Positions 10,901 through 22,500 of a stretch of 64,000 nucleotides of DNA are shown in pieces. How positions within the stretch are numbered: position 1 is the stretch's first letter; each line of letters starts with the position of its first letter. Location: positions 2,005,922 to 2,069,921 of the forward strand of contig NC_092678.1 in NCBI RefSeq assembly GCF_964355755.1. Reading direction: 5' to 3'. The notes below the pieces were generated by a model, which was given only the letters and a program-made list of their open reading frames with translations, did no database searches and had not been told where the DNA came from. A program made the translations under genes and the position numbers. Origin of the DNA: Antedon mediterranea. Taxonomy: Eukaryota; Echinodermata; Crinoidea; Comatulida; Antedonidae.

Positions 10901-13310
10901 AATGATGGGTACGGGTCAGCCAAAATTTTGGGTACGAGTAAGCCAAAATTTGGGTACGAGTTGGTGGGTACGAGTTGGCATGGGTACGGGTTGACCTGTA
11001 TTCGTAGATTAGGCCTAGCCTAGGCCAGCAGTAGTACTACTAGTAGTATGCCTACATAATAGTAGGGAACCCTATCTACTAAGCCTAGCTATACAGCCTA
11101 TATAATAGTCCCAATATTAAGATGTATATATACTATAGAAAAGGTAGATTAATACTAAAGAACCTAGGATAAATTGTCAAATAAATGGTTATAATTATAT
11201 GCCCCACCTATAATTACAATTACAATTACAATTACAATTACATATTACAATTTATAACTGTATTATTTATAACAACCATTATTACGTTTTTCAGAATACC
11301 TAGCAAGTAATGGCCCTGATAGAGAGAACATAGTGACAGAACAATTTTCAACTAATAAAAATGAAGAATCCATACCAGTTGAAACTGCTTGCACACACAG
11401 GAGAAGCCGGCGCCGAGCTTGGCCCGAGGTTAGTAGATTCTGTGCAGCTGTATGTACTTTGTCACTAATTTATTGTTATTGTTACTTCGCTATAGATGAA
11501 AAGCTCTGATTGTTATTCTCGATATGTGACCACGCAACAAAACAATGACTGTACAGTGACATTATTTTTGTTTTCCTACAGACACCAAGTACAGCAGGAA
11601 GTTCAATAACCAAAACGAGGATAGAACCAGAATGTAAAATACCTAAACCAAACATGTGCAGATGTATTGCCTATGATTTTCTTAATGACAAATATGACGC
11701 ACTTTTTAAAGAATACATCTCATTGCGCGTCAAACATAAAGAATTGAAAAAACAAGTTGCTCAATACAATGGTAAAGGTTTCTGTGATACAATCTCTGAC
11801 ATAGAATATTTCTGTAGAAAAAAAATACTATTTTCATGCATCCATTACTTTTATTATTGAGAAGTGGCATACAGGTTTAGAAACTGTCTATACATGGACA
11901 CACCCAAACAAGGGTGAAAAACATAGATCTTCATATTCTAAACTGAGGTGGGTGGCCTGCAGAAGATGAATAAAATCGAAAAAAAAATAAAAATTTTAGG
12001 ATGGCAACAGACACATTTTTTAGGCCTTTCTTTTTAATACAATTTCATTTCTATTTAGAAAAGCGTTCATATGCAAAAAAACAAGAACAATCGGATTCTA
12101 TGATGGTGAGTTTTAGGCAGCATCTCGGTCTCCAGTACTAGTAATTCAATGTTTCTGTATATTTCGCAAATGTGTATAGAATCCTCATTCAGATAAAGGA
12201 TCTGTATATAAGATTGTAAATTGTACTTTACTTAAAATAAATCGAATACAATACAACATATTTGACTCGGCCTCACATTAACGGATTAGGTTAACAAGAC
12301 TTTTTTTAATAGATCGATATTGGTCATGGCATCTTATTGCACCAAGAGGTCCTTGAGAACGTCCTAATAGACGGCACCAGTCCCACAAAGTTGGCACGAA
12401 AACTCTTTGTTGCGCTTTTCAGACTTGAAGAGGTGATCGGAAAGAGCTTAAGTGGTAAAAAATGTAATGTCTATCAGAACAAAGAAGTCAAGCAACAGCT
12501 GGATCCAGAACGAATTGGTGCTATTATAGGTATACAATGAAGGATATATTGTTTTGTCTACTTGGACAGCAATAACCCATCCTGCCCAAAACAGAAAAAT
12601 ATGGAAACAAATCATGCATTTCTGAATTGTAAATGCATAATGTCTGATTGACAGAAAACTTCTCGAGAGAGGACAAAAAATTCTCATCTTATCCATTAGA
12701 AATTTGGTTTCAGTGTGTGCCCACGGACTACTATGACGGCACAGAGGTAATAGTGAGTTTCATATCTGCGACGTTTACTTTTCTGGAACGATATAACATA
12801 GTTACACATAATCATGTGCGTAATCGTATTCATAATTTTCGGTTTTGTTTTAGGGGACAAATTCTGCGTGTAATGGTTTATTTATGTGTTAATACGCATG
12901 AAAGAGAACGGTGCAGATCTATCATCTGTGGACAATGCTGCATCATAAACGTAAAAATTGGCATACTGCAATTACTAATCGTCGCACGTAAAACTCACTA
13001 TTGGTTATTAATGTACACAGGTCGGTACTCGGCTTAACGTCAGGTAATAAAATGGCATTAAGCGCATCTCACACCATTGCACCGTCTTCCCTTCTATTTT
13101 CGTTAACCTGGCTATTATTTCGTTGCAGGTCGCATACTGTTTCTGTTAAAGATACATAATTAAATATAGTATCAATATTTTAATTAAGTGATTTTTGTTT
13201 TTGTAGATTTCACAATGAGCAGGTATCCACATGCTTCGAAAGCTGTCCTCCGCCAATCTTTAGCCGCGAAGATCCAGCAAATGGTCAGTTACAAGGACAT
13301 GTGGTTTTGA
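7962..13310 (+). CDS. BEN-domain protein, six coding exons, 255 aa
   Basis: Coding exons: 7962-8037, 11295-11428, 11582-11771, 12059-12105, 12313-12529 and 13207-13310 (76+134+190+47+217+104 = 768 nt, stop TGA 13308-13310). All introns are GT-AG and every phase matches. The N-terminal third is Ser/Thr/Glu-rich with a basic RRSRRRAW patch. Exon 3 has a short Lys-rich coiled-coil-like segment. Exons 5-6 encode a BEN domain: LLHQEVLENVLI, SPTKLARKLFVALF, LDPERIGAII, then DFTMSRYPHASKAVL after the last junction. BEN domains bind DNA or chromatin proteins and act mostly in transcriptional repression in the nucleus. This is a small single-BEN protein; the specific ortholog is not identified. Intron 1 is 3.26 kb and consists mostly of a foldback transposon. 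ATG 7962 was chosen because it is in phase with exon 2; upstream 5' exons are possible. Confidence 0.8.
8098..8355. repeat. Left inverted-terminal array of the foldback element
   Basis: About thirteen short units end in 'cgtaccca' (one reads cgtaccta), alternating acc-cgt and act-cgt versions with spacers ggcttac, ggctaac, ccaac and ggtcaac. Spacing is irregular (about 12-22 bp), so it is not a simple satellite. Confidence 0.85.
9219..9765. mobile_element. 547-bp MITE with TTAA target duplication, nested in the foldback element
   Basis: Terminal inverted repeats AGATGTATTGTCCCTT (left, from 9219) and its reverse complement (right, ending 9765) are flanked on both sides by TTAA (9215-9218 and 9766-9769). 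The flanks joined at TTAA line up with the uninterrupted sibling unit near 8975-9005, so the empty site is visible within the same transposon. TTAA duplications are typical of piggyBac and Kolobok type elements. No transposase ORF. Confidence 0.75.
10864..10997. repeat. Right inverted-terminal array of the foldback element
   Basis: Seven units contain 'gggtacg(g/a)g' with spacers gtcagccaatgat and agtaagccaaaattt. They are the reverse complement of the units in the left array and end at ggttgacc. Confidence 0.85.
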
Positions 13311-16300
13311 TCGAGTGGACCATGGTGACATCACCTACACCTTGACCAGTAGTAACCTAACTTTGCCTAGCTAGGATAAACAAAATATGTTGACTATTAA
13401 ATCAGTTGTGCTCTTGGTTTTTTTTTAATGACCAATGTATATAACAAGCCAACGTTAGTTTATGAACTCGACAGTTTTGGTATTATGTTAATGTGTTTGT
13501 ATTAAAAAATTAATTGAATTATTTTCGTCTTTTCTTTTTTGTGTGGTCTGCAACAAAATTAATAGTGTACATCTCAGAAAACATTTTAAATTTTCTACAT
13601 ATATATTAAATATTTACAGTATAACCTCCTTCAAGGAAGCCATAGAATGGCATCTAAATTAATAGCCACTGTGTATGTTTGATGATCTCACCAACAAATA
13701 TGATTACATTGATTTTATTTACAGTAATTAAATAATTATTTATACTTTTATATGTAGAATGTAGGGATATCAATCATCAGGTAGAGCATATTGTTTGGAG
13801 AGAATTTCTCTTGAAATTGTAGCTTGAAATATTGTTAATAATAAAAATATATATTAACTTATAATTCGCAAATTTCACTTGGTATGTTCAAATAAGTGTA
13901 CAAAGTATTAATCTTTAACAGTACTCCATAAAAAAGTCTCGTAGCAAGATTCAAATTTACCTTAATTACAATACCTGTATGTAACAATTATAATAAGTAA
14001 TTATTATAAGTGAGTGTTCAACTATTTAGTATACAGTAGTTAACATATAAATAATTAAAATATGTGAAAATATTGAGTACTTGAAATTCTACATCATGAC
14101 AATGTTATGCTGTTACAATAAACAAATCAATTATAATGTAGTAATTACAGTATTCTATTTATACGATTAACACACTTTTTCGGGTTGTTTTTTTTAATAG
14201 GTGGATATTCCTTAACTTGTTTTTTTGTACAGCGCTTTTTCACGACATTAGGCGACAAAACCGAATTGCTTTATACTAATATTATACTGAATTGTATTTA
14301 CAATACCACACTATAATATTTATTTTTTTATCCAAAGGCAAAATACTGTTATAACATATATATCTGGTTTTCTGTGGTTTGTATGCTTTTGTGTTTAATA
14401 CATGATTGTGAATCTAGTTCTGTACAATTCCCTACAGTTATTGTCAATGAGGACAAGACTGATGAGAAGTCAACTGAAAAGAATTCACATTATGTTTTAT
14501 TAAGAAATATATAATGGGAGGGTGTTAAGAGTCTCATTAATAGCATATATTGCCCTAGGTGTCCCCTGAATAGGAATTGATTGTAGTGCTAAAATTGACA
14601 TTGCCCTTTGTTCCCTGGGTATCCCCTGAACCCCCCTGGGGTTGGATGTCAAAGTGCAATTAAGTTGTGAGCTTCACAAGGCCTGCAGTAGTTGCACAGA
14701 TGACGTTTGATACAGCCATCAATGTAACAATGTATTACAGAATTTTCCTATGACACAGGCATCAAATGTAATACATGTGATGATGCATTACAGAATTTGC
14801 CTATGATAAGTTACAGTACCAAACATCACAAAATTGTTTACAAGAAACTCATACTAGTCATATAAATGAGAACTGATATTGTTGCTCTAATACAGCTGGG
14901 AAGCTGTTTGATCATCAGGCATAGATGGATCTAGTGGATTGTTTTTTCTATAATTTTTTTTGGTAAAAATAGGTGTTATAGAGCTCTTTTGTTGAGATAG
15001 GCTGTTGGTTGAGTTGTGGTGGTTTTTTTAAAGAGACGTTTTTGTTAAATTGAATAGAGTAATTAAATAATTTAAGTCTAGTAGAGTATGATTTTGCTTT
15101 CAAATCTAAAGCAATAGACTACTATAAACCTAGTTCCCACTAAAGTTACAACACAAGGACGTAGTCGCAACACAAGGACGTAGTCGCAACACAAGTGAGT
15201 TGATCCATCACCAGCGAATAATCCATCGCTTGTGTTAGGTCAAATCGCTTACGTTTTGTGTCACATCTCTAGTGCGAACCAAGCTCTAATATTCTGGCCT
15301 TTCAGTTTCTTGTGAGATTTTGAGTTAGTTGAAATTGCACTTATTCAATAGTAACACTAGTTTGGCTATTCATGGCCGGTGAGCTTTTTGATTTCAATAC
15401 GCGAAACCAGGACTACAAAAGCAACAGCACGTAACAACATCTCAGCATGCACATAGCTTAAGTAATAAGCCAGCATTATGATACATTCGGCTACTGAACC
15501 AGTGGAAAATATCAAAACACTGGTTTACTACTACAGTTATCTGAGAATGCACAATGTATGTTACGGTGATGCACGTTATGTCGCGTAGCGAAATAAAAAA
15601 TTTAATTACAAGTTGTTGACTACAACATGTGGAACAAAACTTGAGATGGAACTGTCTTGGTTAGTTTACTGAGAGCCACAGTCAAACTAACCAAGCGTCA
15701 TTTCACTGGACTTTTTCCGGCCAAACTGACCAAATGCTCGGTAGTTCAACCATTAGAAGTTCAATGCGAACAAGGATTTATTCACATAGTTTATTTAGGA
15801 AGTGCCAATACAGAATATGATTGACAATGGTAAGGTTTTGTTCACACGATTACAAATGTGCTTTTAACCACTACTAAAAAGTTTTTTAAAACTAAATCAT
15901 ACAATAATTCGAGCCAATTTTAACTACATTGGACATGTAGAAACAAAATGATGGCATCTATGATTTTGCGATTCTGATACAGTCCTCAAAAACAATGTAC
16001 AAGGTATAAGAATCTGCATAAAGCTGGAATGATTATTTTTATGTACCATGATAATTCAGTACATATAAGCAGATTGCAAAGAACTTTGGTATATCCAATT
16101 GTTTTTTTTTCTAACATGTTTATACTTTGTGTATACAGACACATTGCCAAGTAAAAACTGTTAATTTAGGTCTGAATAGAAATTGCAATACTGGTAGTGG
16201 TCCGCTGTTATCAGTTCGACATTGCTTCGCAACAAGACCAGTTATGGGTTTAACACTAAACAGGTTTCAATTGCAAACAGGTAAAGTACGTCTTAGCAGG

Positions 16301-17400
16301 GACACCACAAGCAGGTTACAGCGAAGCCCCCATCTTTTAAATATATCTTTTACGATTAGGTAGTAAAAAAACAGCTAGCGGATCCAAGAATAACTGCATC
16401 AGGCCTTGTCATTTTGAGAATCTTGGATCTACTACTGTTTAAAATTTATAAATAATCAAACCAGTGTGTTACTTATTGAATAAGTGTACAGTAGAGATCC
16501 GAATTGCATTAAGGGATCATGTCAAAATTATTCTACTGAAGGTACTGCAGTAAACTAAACTTGTTTATGCAATTATTTTGTACAATATTTTTTAGCTTAT
16601 ATGCACTATTTATTGCAGTAAAATTATTTTGTCATGATCCCAAAGTACTGTATGTTTGATTTTTACAATTATTTTGATTTATAATAAAAATCAAAGAGTA
16701 AAAACCAATATACAGCGTTTGCTTTGATACTCACTCTACTCTTTATACTTGTAAATGGGTGTAGTGTTTAAGAATAGAACCATTCACACACTAAATCATT
16801 TCATATTCCATACATACGCAGTGTTTTAAGAGTAGACATTAAATATAGCCTGAGATTTTACCAGCCATGGACTTTAATTAGTTGAATTATTATCAGACTT
16901 GTATGAGCTCTCATTAACAAATGTTAATTTGGTATTTTTAAATTAGTATTGGTACAATTATGTTAACAACAGCATTGAGGTGGCACTTTTTAAGATTATA
17001 ATTTAATAACTAAACATTTAAACTAATTGCTTTTTTATTTAAACTAAAACAATTTTCTAATTCTTCAAAAATGTTAAATTCTAAATCTAGATTAACATAC
17101 ACAAAAAAAACCCAAAACAAACAGTTATCCCAAAAATAAAGAAAAAAAATGTCAATTTTACCATGAAGAAATAACATTCAACCAATCCCAAAATATTTTG
17201 CACAAGTGCAGTTAGCATAATGTTATATTTCTGTATCCTTATTTTAGTTTTTAAAAAATTAAAAAAATTGTGTGTAGAAATACTTCACTAACAAAAAAAT
17301 TTTTTTACAGGTGATGGTTTAAATTTTGTATGGCTATCGGTTGCAGTTTCATTATTGTATCAATTATTAGTTTAAATCTATCTACTATGAACTATTTTAT
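13311..17400. other. Intergenic region between converging BEN and TBK1 genes
   Basis: Four kb of AT-rich DNA with no convincing coding exon. The start should hold the BEN 3' UTR. One MITE is recognisable at 15127-15286. A plus frame at 16127-16363 (78 codons) shows no domain and no splice context that I could support. Confidence 0.4.
15127..15286. mobile_element. 160-bp MITE of the 'ttggttc(c/g)cact' family
   Basis: The left end (cctagttcccactaaagtta) and the right end (tctagtgcgaaccaagct) are imperfect inverted repeats. It contains two direct copies of a 21-bp unit with 'aaggacgtagtcgcaacac'. Related elements occur at 32608-32725 and 57013-57222. Confidence 0.6.
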
Positions 17401-17726
17401 TTTGGTTTATTCATAACTATTTACGGTCTAAATCCACAAACCCTTCCCTCCAATTAACCCCGCTTTGCAATGTACCAAGTAAAGGGTGAAAAGATATGAA
17501 ATGACAACAGATAAGGAAAAACAGGAGACTTGTAAATAGTATGGCACTAATGTGTTGAACGTAGTTGTAAGCTTCAGTTGGTAAAAACAAATATTTCAAA
17601 TGTTGCATAACCACAAATTTACAGTATATTACCTTTGGATTATTTAACAGTATTTACAGAAAACAAAATACAAAGTAAAAGAGTTTCTTTTGTTTGGAAA
17701 ATACCAGTGGTTTTTATTTACCACCT

Positions 17727-17851
17727 GGTACCAAGGGCGGATCCAGAGGGGGCCAATTAAGTGTGAAAAAAAAGAAGAGCCCATTGAAAAGTTGTTCTGG
17801 TAACCCCCATTTGGCCCCCTTTTCCCGCATCCTGGATCTGCCCAGGGCACC
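17727..17851. mobile_element. 125-bp MITE in the TBK1 3' UTR
   Basis: Imperfect 20-bp inverted ends, ggtaccaagggcggatccag at the left and the reverse complement of ggtgccctgggcagatccag at the right. The element begins 14 bases past the TBK1 stop codon. An AATAAA on the minus strand (17718-17713) follows within 10 bases, so a 3' UTR of about 150-170 nt would be mostly MITE. Confidence 0.65.
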
Positions 17852-17865
17852 TATCGTTACCTTTG

Positions 17866-19547
17866 CTATTCAAATCTAATTTTCTTTAACTCGGTCACTC
17901 CGTCATGAACCTCCTTCTTCAATGTATTCATCTCATTCTGAGACATTTGCAGTCTAGCATAAATAAACACAGGTTTAATTCATATGTACTATGTACATTG
18001 AGGAATACATTATTAACAATATGACAATACATTGTGAACTAAAACGTTCATCAGAAATATATTTAGCTTAACACTGATAAAATCTTACGATCATTATATC
18101 CACCAAGAAGCAATCTAACAACAGGATGCTGAGCTCCGGAGATAAAAGGGTTTATCTGTGGCTGCGACACCATCAGTTCCATGCCCCTTAACAGGAACCG
18201 CGCACATCAGAGAATAAGTGTTGGCATGGCGAGCTCAGTGTCCTGTTGTTAGATTGCCTTGGTTTAACATAAAGTGATAATAAGGGAATCTTATATTGCG
18301 CCGGTTTCCATAAAGTGTATACAATTAACATATCTAAATTATGTAATGCATACAACTAACATATTGGATTCATGAAATGCATAAAATTAACACAAATACT
18401 TACAGTTTCCATTGGTTTGTAGGAACGAGAGCATTTCTATTTCCTCTGTAAGATGAACCGGATTGGATGATTGTAGGTCCAACGTTTGGTCTCCCAACAA
18501 CCTGGAGAACACTCCTCATTTGAAATCTGATATCATCACTAACAGTTTTTTGCTGACGTTTCAGCTATGAAAACAAATATAGCCAATTTTAAACAGGAGA
18601 AACACAGATTGAAAAGATTCTTAAAAAACAATTCAGTGTTAATCGCAGCGATAACATAATAGCCTAAAGAACAGACTAGACAACAGCAAAGATTACATTG
18701 AACATACAAGATGTCACCATTTCTCTTGGTGTCAGAGTAGGCAATACCTTCACTCGATTCTAGGTACTGTATCTAGATTCTTCCAGTATAATAGGAATAT
18801 TCTGTAATACAGTATCACATGTGTTACACATATTGACAAGTATCATAGACCTCACGTGATGCATATGAGATGCTGTATTATCAGATTTTCCTATTGTAGA
18901 ATGTGGAGCTATAGCATCAAGAATTGGGTAATACTTTAGTATATCTTATTGGCTAAACTCGGTATCGATACCTCACGCTTTCTAGTAGTAAAATCACAAA
19001 CATCCGTTTTAATAATAAAGAAATAATATGGTGTGGCTAACATACAGTAGGGTGTTGGCATTGTTTAACATACTAACCTCTTCAAGACGTGGATTGAAAA
19101 TAAAAAATTTTGCAAACATTTGTTTTATTTTCTCAGCCAAGATCATATCCGACTGATAATCAAAGAACGCTTTTCTGTAAAATAAAGTCATGATAATGCA
19201 ATAGGTAAAATGTTGGCCTGTGATAAAGGCAGACAGACGTGAAAAAGAAAGCTCAAATATACATTTAACAAATAGGAACTTTTTGATTGCACTAGACAAA
19301 TGTACAGTCATCATTTTTTTTTTCCAAAACTTTAAATAAGAATTCAAAATTTAGTGTAATTGTGCAGACAACCATAACATTCTTCTAATTCCATTGGTAC
19401 AGTATATGCAAGCAAAATGTTTAACATTAAAGAAGTTTAACTTACGTGTACCAGCTGCCGAGAATGTTATGTTGTTCAATCCATCTTGTTTCACAATGAT
19501 CCTTAAGCTGACTCATTCCTTGTGTACACAGTAGACTCAATTTTTGT
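17866..19547 (-). CDS. TBK1: TBK1 exons 12-15 (residues 612-760), end of scaffold and C-terminal helix
   Basis: Exon 12 (19446-19547) continues [19 protein letters not shown]. Exons 13 (19078-19174) and 14 (18404-18564) follow in phase. Exon 15 (17866-17953) encodes [20 protein letters not shown] and stop, resembling the KKLKEEMEGVVKEL helix near the human C-terminus but stopping sooner after it. Exon 14 lies in a region that is weakly conserved and is supported mainly by splice sites and phase. Confidence 0.82.
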
Positions 19548-22500
19548 CTGAAGAAAAAAAAATAGTCATATGGTTAGACCATGTAACAATAGTTAGCCCA
19601 TTTTTTCTACTTAAACTAGACATCCTTGACCTGGTAAGTCCCTGGTTAGCCCAGTTATCTAAACCAGACATCCTTGAGATGGTAAGTCCCCGGTTAGCCA
19701 AGTTTCTCTACCTAAACCAGACATCCTTGACCTGGTAAGCCCCTGGTTAGCCCAGTTTCTAACATGACAGTGACACATTTGACCTGGTAAGTCCTTGGTT
19801 ACCTCAGTTATCTAAACCAGACATCCTTGACCTGGTAAGTCACTGGTTAGCCCAGTTATCTAAACCAGAAATCCTTGACCTGGTAAGTCCCCGGTTAGCC
19901 CAGTTATTTAACATGACACCCTTGATCTGGGTTTAGTTATAGCCCAGTTAACTCTACCTAAAGTGGACATTCATTTTAAGCTGGTCAATTAACTGCTAAA
20001 AAAGTATTATTGTAGACCTTTTGAAGGTTTAGGTAATTCTAGATTTAGAAAGATCAGTGAAGTAAAATGATATAAAAATAAAAAGACTTAATTACTTATC
20101 CATCTTGTGTATCTGTTCTTCATTATAAGCAAGACGCTTTGCTCTTTTGTCATCTTTAAACTGGTCACAAATTGTTTTTGTCCCATTCACAAGGACTTCA
20201 AAGCTATCATAACTGGTGTTATTTTATAAAAAATATTACTGGTGTTATTCCTAAGTTCATGGTGGAATTCATCATCTCTCTCACTCTCTGGTCCTTTCAA
20301 ACAACACTCCCCAGCTCGCCTTACATGATATTTTTTGATATAAGTTTATAACTGAATAGTGATGATTGTATCACTTATTCGTCCATATGGTAGTTGTGGT
20401 CAGTATTCGTCTTTAATTTGTTCAATTCACCGTTTTACTTTTAGAAACACAAGTTCTTTTAAAATCAGTGGTAAGAAAGTGAGAGGATTTGCTCTATTCT
20501 TTGAACTGGACGTGTCGCAGTCACAAAGAACTTCAAGTCTGTTATATGTCATTTTTTTAAATATTACTTCTGTTATCTCATCATCTATCTCTATCTCTCT
20601 CTCTCTCCAGTAATCTCTTCAGTAATAATTTTCACATATTTTTATCAATCACAAACACTGATTGTCATTCTCAAAACATAAAGCCAATTTCTTTAATGAC
20701 ATATATTATTATTATTATTTATTATTATTATTTATTTCTTTTATTGCATCAAGTAAGCAGTGATGAAATATAATAGTAAATATGTAAACACATAGTATAA
20801 CACAGTCCAAACAAGTAATACTAAAATATATCATAGTCCACAAATCAGTCTTTCAATGGCCATCATAGTACAGTACATCCAGTAACACAAACCAATAGAG
20901 GTTCACAATTTGCTTATCATAACTCAGTTACTGATCATTCACCAATCATTGAAAACTCCGTGGAAAGTAATGAAGTTTTTTGTGCGTTGTGTCCGGACTT
21001 TGGGGAGGGTGAACGATCTAACGCGTCGGAGCTGATGGTTGTGTGTGGGAGGTTTAGGTAAGAGAGAGTGTAATATATGATCTTCTTTTTTCATTTTATC
21101 AAAGAATTTTCTTGACAACTTCTCGCGGCGTTCAGATAGAGTGATGATGTTAAGGTATCTGCGGGTATCAGCATACGAGGTACCATCGGGGCATATTATG
21201 TTACACGCTCTTCTTTGGACATGTTCGATTTGGTCAGATTGTGCTTTGGATAAACTCGGGGACCAAACAGCACAGGCATATTCAAGAACTGGTCGTATCA
21301 CTGCTTGATAGTATCGGAGCAGTTCCAGTCTATCTAGGCCAGACCTCTTGAGTTGCTTAAGAAAAAACAACCTTGGTACAACGCGCTTGGTTAAACAGTC
21401 AACATGCGTCTGCCACGACAATTTACGGTCAAGATTGACACCTAGTAACTTTGCATGCTCAACACACTTGACTTCGATATACGTAACATAAATGAAAATA
21501 AAACTCTTACCAAAGTTGTTCTTTCTGGCATTTCTGCCTATCATCATAAGATTTTTCCAAAACTTTATCTCGTATTATTTTTCTTGAGAGACTTTTAAAC
21601 TCTCCTAATACATCACGAAGTTGATTGAGAATCTGCAAAAATTAGAAATTGTGACGAGAATTAAGAAAAACTTTTTGTCAAACTCTGATGTAGCTACAAA
21701 ATACAACCTTCGGATCTTTGTAAAGAATAGCATGCTACATTCTGAATAACCATACTAGAATTCCAGATTTGGTTAAAGAGTACCTCTCTCTGGTAATAAT
21801 TGAGATCAGAAAGTATAATAGAAATTAAAGAGTACCTCTCTCTGGTAATCCTGCTTCAACATCTCCAGTTCAGTCTTGACTGCAGAAGCTCTGTGATATA
21901 CCTCTTGTACACTTTCATCTGCCAATTGTACAGGTATCATTTCAAGTAACTCTGGGTCAAGATTGCACAGAGTAAATGTCATGGTTTCTTCAAAGTTTAG
22001 CTGTTCATTCTTCAATTTTTCAAGATTCAATTCGTTTTCTCTAATTCTACTTTCCAAAATATTACTACCAAGAAAAAAGTAAATCAAAATAGTTTCTAGA
22101 AATCTTTTACAAATAGGAATCAAATTGAATTCTACTAATTCTGAATACAGAAGAAACCCTCTGTTGGGAAACACTTAAGAAACGAACAAGGAACAATATG
22201 TTTAAACTACGGCCAAACTCTATTGAGGGTATGCCCGGTAATACAGGATACATTTTTGGGCCGCGATGATGTTCCGTTATAATAGGGGTTCTACTGTCAA
22301 ATATCATTGTTTGTCATTAAAAAATATTTGTTCTTCATTGTTGGCAGAATTTGACATCACCTTGTGTTTCTAAAAGGAAATAAAGTATGGTTGAGGATCT
22401 TCAATTTAATACAAATTATTTTGTTAAAGGTTGCACTAGTTTCAGCTGTTGCATCAACCATTTATTGATCTTCATACTGCTTTTGTAGAGTACATACGTT

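Larger units (their letters stand above)
8093..11003. mobile_element. Foldback-type DNA transposon, ~2.9 kb, with terminal inverted arrays of 'CGTACCCA' repeats
   Basis: The left end (8098-8355) is an irregular tandem array of units such as 'aactcgtaccca' and 'ggcttactcgtaccca'. The right end (10864-10997) is the inverted array ('tgggtacgagt', 'tgggtacgggtcagcca'). Both outer ends begin ggtcaacccgtaccca when read inward. A 10-bp direct repeat, gtagattagg, flanks the element (8083-8092 and 11004-11013) and is a candidate target-site duplication. The interior is AT-rich, holds three diverged copies of a ~180-bp internal unit (containing 'cagctacgtgtttttgctga' or its decayed form) and encodes no transposase, so the copy is non-autonomous. 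It sits in BEN-gene intron 1. Confidence 0.75.

Noticed and set aside
12448-12696. 82-codon minus frame
   Set aside because: It is antisense to BEN exon 5, which has domain and splice support on the plus strand.
20939-21547. The whole 202-codon frame as one LINE protein
   Set aside because: Its first codons overlap TBK1 exon 10 (21511-21632) read in another frame. Only the part after about 21500 downward has reverse-transcriptase similarity.
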